A stretch of 64,000 nucleotides of DNA from Triglochin maritima. Lineage: Eukaryota; Streptophyta; Magnoliopsida; Alismatales; Juncaginaceae. The translations under genes and the position numbers were made by a program. The stretch is from contig OY821772.1 of assembly GCA_963682175.1 (NCBI GenBank), positions 49,994,925 to 50,058,924 on the forward strand, written 5' to 3'. Every line of letters starts with the position of its first letter. The first letter of the stretch is position 1. The notes under the pieces were generated by a model. The model saw only the letters and a program-made list of their open reading frames with translations, was not told the DNA's origin and ran no database searches. Positions 10,801 to 20,924 of the stretch are shown here, in pieces.

Positions 10801-12598
10801 GTCTTAAAGAAATCGGACAAACGGTTTTCTTTCATTCATTTCAGACGAAACCCACCCAAATCCTAGCCGTCCCGCGACCGAACTCTCCTCCGCGACCAAC
10901 CTCCGACCGATCCGCACCGTCTCCGGCACCGCAACGAGCTCCCAAACTCTCCTCCACATCTCTGGCCCTCTTCTCCTTCTTCCCCCGTCTTCCTCCGTCT
11001 CTCTCCACATGTAAGTTAGTGTGAAAATATTTGATGGAAATGATAAAATATTCACGTTCGTTTCAACAACTCATGTTACGTTTCATTTACTAGACAAATC
11101 TTGAATGAAATTCACTATTTTTATGATGTTCCAAAATGTGATATCATAATACGATAACATTACCATATTACTTGACACAGTTCATATCGGTTCAACAACT
11201 TGTATTATATTTCATTATGTCTCACGCAGGAAGCTTACATTTGCAAAAATAAACTTTGAACTTACTTTGAACTTTCTGGTCTTATGTGAATTAACACAAA
11301 CATGCCTGACAATTGATTCATAGACGCACAAATTGATTTTGTCTCTCACTTTTTAGATTGAAAAATGTCGTTTAAAAGTATGGTAAATGAGAACTATTAG
11401 AATTTAGAACAGTATCGGTTCCTTCATCTAAAAAAAGTGGAAGAAAGTGTGTTTGCATGTCATTATGTTTATTACAAAAGCATACCTAAACAAAAATGTT
11501 TAGAAATAATAATATCCCATTAGACGATAATTCCGGAATTATATATGTGTAGTTTTCTATGGGTTTGCATAAAAAGTGTCCAAATTAGAATAAATCTTTA
11601 GTTTAGTGAGTTCATACATTTATTTGTGTTTATTTATGTTTTGTCTAGTTAAATGTTTATTTATGTTTATTTATGCTGAAAAAAACTTACTTTGTTTAGT
11701 TAAATGTTTAGTTTATAATAACTCATTGCCCCCCTTAAACAACTTGGCCTTTAATAACCCAAAGCAAAAGATTAGACAATATTTGTTAAGTCATTCATCA
11801 TATAGGATTTGCATGCATTGTATTTTTCGATTATTTACGATTTCTGTCGTAGATTGCTGGCGTAAGGTACGTACTATCTTTCACTCATCATTCATTAGAA
11901 AGCACACATTAGTTAGTAGGACTTGCATTGGAACAAGAGTGAGGTGAGTGTTTGTTTGGTGTGTTGTTTGTTAGATTAATGTATGAAAAACACTTAGGGG
12001 GCAGTCACCTATAGGAGATGAGGTGGGGGATTTCATCACCCTTTCCTTGGCCCAGAAACCACTTAATAAAAGAGCCTTAATAAAATGAATTAGACGTTGG
12101 CCCCTAGGAATTTCGGACGCATTAAGGAGAGGAAACCGTTTAAGACCGTTATGGCCTGAATGTCGTTGCCCATCTAGTCTCCCTGAGATTTTAGGAACCT
12201 CCGGGTTCTTGATTTCCTATAGATTAGTGGTCCTCGATGTTTAAGACCGTTTCGGCTTGAACGTCGTTGCCCATCTAGTCTCCCTGAGATATTAGGGACC
12301 TCCGGGTTCTTGATTTCCTACAGACTAGTGGTCCTCGGTGGGACCTCGAAGTTAGGCGTCGTCTATTACTAAGGACCTATAGTGGACTTTAGGTTTGTTT
12401 TGGCCTTGATTGTTTAGTTAGATTTCTAACCTTCCTTATTCCACGCTAGATTAAGGACTTCATCTCTTCTCCTCTGAGTCATTCTTTTCTCATCTTAATG
12501 TCTCTGAATCTTCTCATCTACGAACACATTCTTTTAAATTGAAATTTTATTTATTTTCTTCAATAATAACTATCATTTTTGCTTCTGTTTAGATTGAA
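10801..12598 (+). promoter_or_regulatory. CACTA copy B 5' leader and promoter region
   Basis: No convincing gene was found. The part at 10803-11010 matches the complement of 7540-7740 in copy A, and 11720-12598 matches the complement of about 5660-6530. The stretch between shows no obvious match. The leader directly precedes the ATG at 12599. Open frames on the minus strand here are GC-rich chance frames shared with copy A. Confidence 0.5.
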
Positions 12599-15500
12599 AT
12601 GGATCGAGAGTGGATAGTTTCAAACAGATTGAGTGATGAGTATGAGAACGGAGTGAATATGTTCTTAGAGGTTGCCAAAAAACATTCTAAGAAAATGAAA
12701 GACAACGACATGGCGTATTGTCCGTGCAATAAGTGTCATAATATGTCAGTGTTGACTTTTCGGAAAATGAAAGATCATTTGTTTGAGAAAGGTTTCGACC
12801 CAAATTACAGACGGTGGATATGGCACGGCGAAAATGAATCATGTAGTCGTTCCAAGAATGATGGAGAAGATGTTAGTGTGGAAGATCACTTAGAGGAAAT
12901 GGTTCAGGATATGGCTGAAAAGTTTTCGTCCAACCCCGATTTACTTGGTAATTTGTTGAGTGACAATGAGAAGCCGTTGTATAAGAATTGTACCAAATTC
13001 ACTAGATTGTCAGCGGTGTTGAAGTTGTACAATTTAAAAGCTGGAAATGGTTGGTCCGATGTGAGTTTCACATCAATGTTGAAGTTAGTGAAAGAGATGC
13101 TTCCAGATGATAATGAGTTGCCAGATAGAACTTATGATGCAAAGAAAGTGTTGTGCCCTATGGGAATGGAATATAGGAAGATACACGCTTGCCCGAATGA
13201 TTGTATATTGTATAGGGGTGAGTTTGAAAACTTACATTCCTGTCCCAGGTGTAATGTTTCAAGATACAAAATGAAACGTAGTGGACCAAACCACAATGAA
13301 GAGGCTGATGAGATGAAAATCAAAGGACCTCCTGCTAAGATTTTGTGGTATCTTCCGATAATACCAAGGCTTAAACGTTTGTTTGCGGGTAAAGAGGATT
13401 CCAAGAATATGACATGGCATGCTGATCGTGAGAAACCAAATGATCAGTTGCTACGTCACCCTGCAGATTCACCTCAGTGGAAAAAAATAAATGTCGACTT
13501 TCCTGTGTTTGGTGAAGAATCGAGGAATGTAAGACTTGGGCTCTGTACTGACGGAATGAATCATTTTGGTAGTTTGAGTAGCATTCACAGTTCTTGGCCC
13601 GTTCTGCTTGTAATTTACAATCTGCCCCCGTGGTTATGCATGAAACGCAAATATATCATGTTGTCCTTAATGATTTCTGGTCCGAAACAACCTGGAAACG
13701 ACATCGATGTGTATTTAAGACCTTTAATTGATGACCTAAAGAAATTGTGGGATGACGGAGAGTCAGTTTTTGATTCTTATCGTCAGGAGTCGTTCGTAAT
13801 GCGGGCAATGATATTTTGCACGATTAATGACTTTCCAGCTTATGGTAATCTGTCTGGATATTTAGTCAAAGGTCATAAAGCTTGTCCAATTTGCGAGGAA
13901 AATACATGTTCTTTGCAACTAGTTAATAGTTCTAAGACTGTCTATCTCGGTCATCGGAGATTTTTGCCGAACTCTCATCCTTATCGTAGGTTGAAGAAGG
14001 CATTTAACGGAAAACAGGAGTTTCAGAATCTGTCAGTTGAAATCAGCGTCGAAAAGGTGTATGAACGTGTAAGGAACATTGAATGTGAATTTGGAAAACC
14101 GTACAAACGAGCAAACGACAAAAGTAGTTGGAAAAAAAGATCAATATTTTTTGATCTCCCTTACTGGAAAACTTTAGAAGTTAGACATTGTATTGATGTG
14201 ATGCACGTAGAGAAAAATGTTTGTGATAGTCTTGTTGGCACTCTGTTGAACATACCTGGTAAAACCAAAGATGGATATAATGCAAGACTTGATCTTGTTG
14301 ATATTGGTATACGAGCAATGTTGGCACCAGAGAAGAAAGGAGATCGGAATTACTTACCTCCAGCTAGTTATACATTGTCTAGAAAGGAGAAAAGAATTCT
14401 CTGTCAGTGTTTGCACGATGTAAGGGTTCCACAAGGTTATTCTTCAAATATCAGTAATCTTGTTGTTATGAAGGATTTGAAACTTGTGGGGATGAAGTCT
14501 CACGATTGTCACACTTTAATGCAGCAGTTGTTACCTGTAGCACTGAGATCCATATTACCGAAAGATGTTAGACAAGCAATAATAAAGTTGTGTTCCTTTT
14601 TCAATAAGATTTGCAGTAAAGTGGTCGATCCTGTGCAGTTAGACAAGTTACAGAATGAAATTGTGGTCACATTATGTCAGTTGGAGATGTTCTTCCCCCC
14701 GGCTTTTTTCGACATTATGATTCATCTTGTTATTCATTTGGTTAGAGAAGTTAAATTGTGCGGACCAGTTTTCTTAAGGTGGATGTATCCTTTCGAGCGT
14801 TATATGAAAGTGTTGAAAGGTTATTGCAAAAATCGTCAAAGACCAGATGCTAGTATTGTTGAAGGATACATAGCTGAGGAGGTTATCGAGTTTTGCACTG
14901 GATACCTAGCAAACACCAAAACTGTTGGACTTCCGAAGAATCGTCATGATAAACGTGCCGATGGTAAAAGGACACGTGGGATGAAAATGTTAAATCCAAA
15001 TGGCGATGACTTAATGACAGCATATTTTTATGTGTTGTGCAATTCGAATGAAGTTCAACCATACCTAAATGAACACATGAAGTTTCTAAAGGAAAGAAAT
15101 CCTTTGTGGAGTGATCAACAAGTAATTAATAGTCACAATAAGAATTTCATCTCTTGGTTCAAAAATCTAGCATACAAGCGTGATGTTTCTGAGACAATAC
15201 AGTGGTTGGCTTACGGTCCGCATTCTGTTGTTATAAGTTACAGTGGTTATGATATCAATGGATATTCTTTCTACACAGTTTGTGAAGATGCGAAAAGTGC
15301 TGTTCAGAACAGTGGCGTCACCTTAATAGCAGACTCTTTGCATTTGTCTAGTTCTAAAGACAAGAATCCTGTATACGCCGACATGTCCTATTACGGTGTA
15401 ATTGAAGATATATGGGAGCTAGACTTTGTTAAATTCAAAGTACCTATATTTAGATGCAAGTGGGCTGATAATAAAATAGGAGTTCGAGTGGATGACTATG

Positions 15501-15676
15501 ACTTCACTTTAATTGATTTTTCAAAACAAGGGTATAAAGGAGAACCTTTTATTCTAGCTTCCCAAGTGAAACAAGTCTTCTATGTGGCTGATTCGTGTGA
15601 TAAGAAATGGGCTGATGTAGATGAGAAGTTGAAGGACACAATATGGGATAATGTGAAGGTAATGGTTCCATTATAG
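12599..15676 (+). CDS. TNP2-type CACTA transposase
   Basis: An uninterrupted 1025-codon frame. Residues about 4-78 form the transposase-associated domain with Cys/His pairs (CPCNKCHN). Residues about 230-450 form the TNP2 transposase core, with LCTDGMNHFG and a further Cys-rich CPICEEN patch. Residues about 660-770 match DUF4218, and about 930-1010 match DUF4216. The protein cuts and rejoins element ends in the nucleus by binding the subterminal repeats and CACTA termini (known for the family). The ATG at 12599 begins the conserved MDREW sequence shared with copy A. The frame ends at TAG 15674-15676 only if the intron starting GTAATG at 15659 is retained; splicing to 15730 extends the protein. 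Copy A lacks nearly all of this gene. Confidence 0.92.
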   Translation: MDREWIVSNRLSDEYENGVNMFLEVAKKHSKKMKDNDMAYCPCNKCHNMSVLTFRKMKDHLFEKGFDPNYRRWIWHGENESCSRSKNDGEDVSVEDHLEEMVQDMAEKFSSNPDLLGNLLSDNEKPLYKNCTKFTRLSAVLKLYNLKAGNGWSDVSFTSMLKLVKEMLPDDNELPDRTYDAKKVLCPMGMEYRKIHACPNDCILYRGEFENLHSCPRCNVSRYKMKRSGPNHNEEADEMKIKGPPAKILWYLPIIPRLKRLFAGKEDSKNMTWHADREKPNDQLLRHPADSPQWKKINVDFPVFGEESRNVRLGLCTDGMNHFGSLSSIHSSWPVLLVIYNLPPWLCMKRKYIMLSLMISGPKQPGNDIDVYLRPLIDDLKKLWDDGESVFDSYRQESFVMRAMIFCTINDFPAYGNLSGYLVKGHKACPICEENTCSLQLVNSSKTVYLGHRRFLPNSHPYRRLKKAFNGKQEFQNLSVEISVEKVYERVRNIECEFGKPYKRANDKSSWKKRSIFFDLPYWKTLEVRHCIDVMHVEKNVCDSLVGTLLNIPGKTKDGYNARLDLVDIGIRAMLAPEKKGDRNYLPPASYTLSRKEKRILCQCLHDVRVPQGYSSNISNLVVMKDLKLVGMKSHDCHTLMQQLLPVALRSILPKDVRQAIIKLCSFFNKICSKVVDPVQLDKLQNEIVVTLCQLEMFFPPAFFDIMIHLVIHLVREVKLCGPVFLRWMYPFERYMKVLKGYCKNRQRPDASIVEGYIAEEVIEFCTGYLANTKTVGLPKNRHDKRADGKRTRGMKMLNPNGDDLMTAYFYVLCNSNEVQPYLNEHMKFLKERNPLWSDQQVINSHNKNFISWFKNLAYKRDVSETIQWLAYGPHSVVISYSGYDINGYSFYTVCEDAKSAVQNSGVTLIADSLHLSSSKDKNPVYADMSYYGVIEDIWELDFVKFKVPIFRCKWADNKIGVRVDDYDFTLIDFSKQGYKGEPFILASQVKQVFYVADSCDKKWADVDEKLKDTIWDNVKVMVPL

Positions 15677-15729
15677 ATTTCTATAGTTTTAGTTGAACTT
15701 TTGATATATATAAAGTTAACGTGTTGTAG

Positions 15730-17043
15730 GAATCTTTTGAGTTCCAATCCACTGACAAGTTGAAGAAGAAGTGGATGACATACATGTCAGTTCGTTGGAG
15801 GGATTTCAAAACAAATTTAACGAACAAGTACATATTCGGAGACTACCAGGATAGAAATCCATGCGATGTCTATAACTTTATCACTCCGAATCAATGGGAG
15901 CTATTCAGAAAATCCAGAGATAGCCCGGAGTTTGAGGTATACTAAGTTTAATTTATAATATAGTAACTGAGTTTCAAAACAAACTTGTTAGTTATTGATT
16001 TTAGTGACAATCTAATAAACTTGATTTTAGGCCATCCGAGCAAAAAACCAAAAGATTAGATCTTCTAACAAGTATACCCATCGTATGTCTCGAGCGGGGT
16101 ACCAGAAGTTAGAAGCACAAATGATGGCTGAAAAAATTGCTCAGAAGAGACAGGAGGCAATTGACTCCGGTATGAGTGAGGAGCAAGCAAGTAACCTATC
16201 TCCTCCTTCTCTCGTAGCTCGTTGTGATTCTTGGAAGAGAGCGAGAGTAAACTCCAGATGGGAGTACGCCACAGACGAGTCGCAAGCTATCGGCTCGAAG
16301 ATAGTAAGTTGCATCACTTATATATATGTTATTAATTCAGAATCATTAATTTTATATTGCTCAAATGATAGTAAATATTGTTTTAAACTTAGGACTCTCT
16401 GAAGTTGAGAGAATCTCAAGGCGAATTTGCTTCCGATGGTCGGAATGATATTCTACGCGAGGCCTTGGGAAACGACGAACACCCCGGTCGTGTGCGAGGG
16501 GTAGGGAGTAGAGTTGGACTTCGACAATATTATGGGAAGACTCAACGATCTACTTCGACGACTGGTCATACCAAATGCCAGCAAGAGATCACAGATTTGA
16601 AGAAGTCTTTGCAACTTCTTACGGAGAGATTGGATCGTGATTTGCCTACTTCTCCTACCCGTCGTAAGACCGGTTCTTCCGCGGAGACTACTCCAGTTCC
16701 GCCAGTGTTCCACCCTCATCGACATGATGATTTCGTGTCTCATTCTCGAGAATTGGCCCTCGTCGACAGTCCCTCGTTTGGAAAGTTCGCGGATGGATCT
16801 AGATGTGCTTTATTTGTCGAAGACCCTGATCGAAGATTGGTGGGACACGGGAAAGTTTATAACATCTCCAGACACCACTTCACAGAGGTAGGAGAGGGAG
16901 AATTGAAGGTTGCAGTTGAGAGTTGCTTAGATCCTGGTGCTTTTGTGCCATTTCTGGAAGAAGAGTTTGTTACTCTCGGCGATGCTATCGGTGGGTTCGT
17001 GCGTTGGCCTAGTTATTTAGTAGAGCTAAACGACAAACATGAG
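15730..17043 (+). CDS. Transposase_24 (Ptta/En/Spm) region, exons 2-4 of the copy B gene
   Basis: Exons read as 15730-15936, 16031-16303 and 16393-17043, each bounded by AG and GT, all in phase 0. Joined to exon 1 at 15658 the frame runs on without a break (…NVK then ESFEF…). It completes a Transposase_24-like domain (TIWDNVK…KKKWMTYMSVRWRDFK…NKYIFGDY) that the short form would cut in two. A Lys/Gln/Glu-rich helical part (AGYQKLEAQMM) and a probable coiled-coil (ITDLKKSLQLLTERLD) follow. In this family the region plays the TNPA-like DNA-binding role. The same exons are open in copy A. The start for a separate protein is unknown; I favour one spliced gene. Confidence 0.78.
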
Positions 17044-17122
17044 GTATAATTTAACTTTGAAAGACTTTAAACTTCAAATTTGTTAACAATTGTATTTTAA
17101 CGGTTCTATACATCTTTGTAAG

Positions 17123-18287
17123 GTGTCAAGCCCCCGGAGCAAAGGGTCAAACAACCAATCTCCGATCAACATTAATTCGCTTCCAAGTAGGTGCAAAATT
17201 TTGTATCAATGTATGGTAGGTAGGGAGGCACAATCCCTAAGTACCTTGGACTTGGAGGGGGATAAAGGGTTGCCTCCCGCTTTGTACGTCACCAAAGAGG
17301 ATATCATGCAGTTCATGGCGATGGATTCGTTGTGTATCATGATTATCGACGTGCAAGTGAAGTAAGTGTTTTTTGTATACAATGAAAAATATTGAATAAT
17401 TTTATCAAAACTATAATAAATTATATTTTTTTATACTTGTAGACATCTTTACGACGCCAGAAGGTCAATATTTCCCGAGGATCAAGTATTTGGATTTATC
17501 AGTCCATCTACATATATATACGGGAATGATGATAAATCGGGTCAACTTGGGACATTCTTTAAAGAAGAAGACAAAAGATATTATCTGCTCTCTTATCATG
17601 AGAGGTAAACTTTGTAATTCAAAGTGAAATTTTATTTTGTAATAAGCTTCTAATTATATATATAACAGGGCTCATTGGATGCTTGTCGTTGTATGCCCCA
17701 CGACTAATTCGGCATATTGGTTTGATCCGTTGGGGTCGAATAAACCAAGGGACTCAATAAAGAAACTTCTAAATATGTAAGTTCGTTTAGTTGTCAAAAA
17801 AGTATTTCTTGGATTTTTATTAGTATTATTGAATGATATTTTCACTTGTGCTACTCAGGGCATTTAATGTTTACAAAGCTTAAGGTGGTAGTAGAACAAC
17901 CACAAAATCTGGAATAACATGGCATGGAATGAGAGTACGTTCTTTCCCATTTTTGTTAATTAAGTTAGGAACAAATATTTAGCGAATTCCTATGTTTGTA
18001 GTACCGGAAGCAGGTTGGAAATACGGAATGCGGTTACTACGTGATGAGATACATGGAGGAAATCCTCGATTTGGCAACTCAAGACGTATGTCTAACCGAG
18101 GTAATGTAGATCGTTATTCAATTGTATATTCAATTGTAGTTTCAATATTTAGTTATTAATATTCAACACACTTGTATTTTTTTGATAGGTTTTCCCAAAA
18201 AGTAGTGATCCATTCTCGCAACAGGAGCTCGATGAAACTCGCGACCGATGGGCTCGCTATTTCATCAGAAACATGCTGACGAACTAA
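17123..18287 (+). pseudogene. Ulp1-like (C48) cysteine protease exons 5-10 of copy B, with an in-frame stop
   Basis: Exons read as 17123-17361, 17443-17604, 17669-17776, 17859-17934, 18002-18100 and 18189-18287 (stop TAA at 18285). With exons 1-4 they total 4974 bp, an exact multiple of three. The catalytic pattern of Ulp1/SENP proteases is visible: His in AHWMLVVV, Asp in WFDPLGS, Cys in TECGYYVMRYM. Exon 8 contains TAA at 17881-17883, ahead of the exon carrying the Cys, so the protease would be cut before its active site unless the stop is skipped or read through. Such Ulp1-like genes are common passengers in plant CACTA elements; their role in transposition is not settled. Confidence 0.82.
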
Positions 18288-19028
18288 GAGGTTCTACTGC
18301 CAATTGTATTTTTTGTAATTTAGTTAACAAGTGCACTTGTATTACAAACCTACACTTTATGCCTTAATATAATCGCCTTAATTTTAGAATGAATTAATTG
18401 CAAGTGTGTTGAATGTCAATTGTGTGGTTGTATTTTTGTGTTTGTGTTTGTGCATGTATGCTTGTGGATGTATGTGGATGTATGCTTGTGAATGTCAATT
18501 GTATGGATGTATGTGGGATGTATATGGATGTATGTGGATGAAATTTATAGGTGAACGAATTTGGTGCAGTTGTATGTACACGACGACGATGACTAAAAAC
18601 AATTTCGTCGGATCCTTTTTTTTGTCCAGGTTTGGGAATAGACGTCGGCTGTCTCTATAAGCCGACGTCTATTCCTCTGAAGAAAGGAATAGACGTCGGC
18701 TTTCTATGTAATCCGACGTGTATCCCTAAAGTATAGGCGTTGTATGTTAGTTACCCGACGTGTATCCCTAAAGTATAGGCGTCGTATGTTAGTTAACCGA
18801 CGTGTATACCTATTATAGGCGTCGTATGTTAATTAACCGACGTCTATACATTAAAGAATACACGTCGGAGTCTAATTAAAGCCGACGTTGTTAGGTATAG
18901 ACGACGGCTATACGATGGCCGACGTCTATGTATAGACGACGCACACATATACGTCGGATAGGGGTGTGCTTATATCCGACGTGTATAAACCCTTACATCC
19001 GACGAATATTCCCTTTTCTGTAGTAGTG
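18288..19028. repeat. CACTA copy B 3' region and subterminal repeats
   Basis: Positions 18400-18545 are low-complexity GTATG/TGGATGT sequence; the open frame there (CMWMY-rich) reflects composition only. From 18630 to 19028 there are repeated TAGACGTCGG-like units, more degenerate than at the 5' end (tataggcgtcg, ccgacgtgtat), up to the terminal tagtg. Confidence 0.8.
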
Positions 19029-19031
19029 TTT

Positions 19032-20626
19032 CCCCCTCGGAATATGAGGATTTTCCATTTATATCTTTGTGTTTGTGTGAGTGAGTGTCGATACACTTGC
19101 TTATATGAGTGATTGGGGACGGATAACGTGAAGGCCGAATCCTAACAAACACGAACAAGGAATTTACTATATATTATTTAATTTGCATCCGTTTACCGTT
19201 ATGTCGTTAGTGTTGTTATCCACTTAACGAGGTCGAGCCACCAGTGAAAGTTTCACTTTATGCAAGTAGTGAAGTAGGTATAAACCCTAAACACTGTAGA
19301 GTATGTTTTTTTTCTTTTGAATTATTGGTGAGTAGTCATTTCTAGTTCTTCCTTAATTAACGTGAGGTTCTTTCCCAATATATATACAGTATACTCGTAT
19401 CGTATGGCCATGGAATAAATAACGTGGGATGCGAGCTGACCAGGACCTTTAGCTCTTGATTTAAGTCCCACCACAATATTTACCCAATGCTTGTCTTGCT
19501 CGATGAGACTGTGGCAACCGTAGCACTGTTTTTCTCTCTCCAATTTTCTGTTGGGATGGTGCATTCCCGATTTAACACCACACAACAACTACGGTAATCG
19601 AGTAGATCACAAGATACATGTAACATGCCTAAAACGAACAAATAAAATATTCTATGAATATCAATCGATAGTATACTGTTTTTTGATGACCCGGAATGCC
19701 ACATCACCAACCGGAGTCTCCACATTAGAATGGATGGGATTGAAATTCCTAACTGGGTGTGAATCACATTAAAGGAAGATGTACCAAGCAAAATTAATGA
19801 TTCGTTTGGTATTGATTTGCAAACTAAATTCTCAAGACTTTGTCGATAGAATTATTTTTACCCAAACATTATCACCCAGAATTAATTTTGAAATTCAGAA
19901 TCTAATTCTCAACCCAAAAATATGCCCTCACAATTCTCTCTTCCTCTGAAATCAAAATAATAATAATAATTCTAGAATACTATTCATGAATTTTGGGAAC
20001 AAATATCTATATTGTCTCATCAACATCGAATTTTTATCAAACATACTACCAATTTTTTTTATTTTTTCCACCTTTAATTATTATAGTATAAGTTTTTTTG
20101 TTAATTACTGTATTGACAACATGTTTGGTTCATATGAGCATGTGGATTTTTGGTTTAATTTTTACTTCAAGTTGGTGCTTGTGATTTCGTAATTATTGTC
20201 TCGAATATGTTAACTAGTAGCAAATAATTTTAGATATTTAATCAAATTTGTTATTATGTTATTACACACAATTCTTATATGTATACGTTACGGGATTGGA
20301 ATATAATTTAACTTTAAGTAAAATTATTTCAACCTAAACACTTTCGTTTATGTTATCGATTCTTAGTGATAACCAGATTCTCTGAAATAAATCGAAAATT
20401 AAATTTTAGCCAATCGAATCTCTAGCCTCTATAGCCAAACGGATCCTTGTAGTTCTTAGTTGTAAAGCAGTCAGTTACATATTTACAAGATTGTTTTATA
20501 CCTGAACATATATTTAAAATTGGTCAGTGGTGGTCAACATTTAAAAAAAAAGTTAGCTTTGGCTCGTTATAGTCAAGTTCTAATCCGACAAGCAATACAT
20601 CGGGCATGCACCTGTCATTATCGTTG
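19032..20626. other. Gene-poor stretch, no supported gene
   Basis: AT-rich. The minus-strand frames between 19322 and 19791 (88 and 103 codons) overlap each other in different frames and show no domain I recognise. A fragment of a spliced host gene cannot be excluded. Confidence 0.3.
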
Positions 20627-20677
20627 GACTCACTAGAGAATTCTTATATATATATGTATATATATATATATATATAT

Positions 20678-20876
20678 GGTCAAGCTCTAGTGAGCTCATA
20701 GCTCATCAAATTTAGTTTAAGCTCCCTACAATCTCACCGTTGAATCTTATTTACAGTTAATCTCACTATTCATTAGCATAACTGTTTTTTCTTAATCTAC
20801 CTTACAATTTGAAATGAGTGGTGGATAATGTGGGGGCTTAATTTTCTAAATTAAATCCTGGACTCACTAGAGAATT

Positions 20877-20880
<4 letters not shown>
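20678..20880. mobile_element. MITE in a (TA)n tract, copy 2
   Basis: An inverted copy of the element at 9735-9938: it runs from CTCTAGTGAGCTC to GGACTCACTAGAG and is flanked on the left by TA repeats (about 20645-20677) and on the right by (TA)20 (20881-20920). A further end of the same family (ggactcactagagaattc) lies just left at 20627-20643, so two copies inserted here or one was duplicated. Confidence 0.7.

Positions 20881-20920
<40 letters not shown>

Positions 20921-20924
<4 letters not shown>

Larger units (their letters stand above)
10456..19028 (+). mobile_element. CACTA (En/Spm) transposon copy B, complete
   Basis: The 8573-bp element starts CACTAGTGCAGAATAG and ends in the complement of CACTACTACAGAAAAG. 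Its 3-bp target duplication TTT is at 10453-10455 and 19029-19031. Subterminal TAGACGTCGG-type repeats lie at both ends (10456-10800 and 18630-19028). Inside is one plus-strand gene of ten inferable exons (12599-18287) covering TNP2, Transposase_24 and Ulp1-like regions. It lies head to head with copy A, 2.37 kb away. Its transposase frame is intact, so it is the best candidate in the window for supplying transposase in trans; activity is not shown by sequence. Confidence 0.93.

Noticed and set aside
18406..18660. 84-codon CMWMY-rich frame
   Set aside because: Low-complexity TGGATGTATG sequence in the CACTA 3' region.
19322..19791. Two overlapping minus-strand frames as a host gene
   Set aside because: Different frames, no recognised domain, no clear splice structure.
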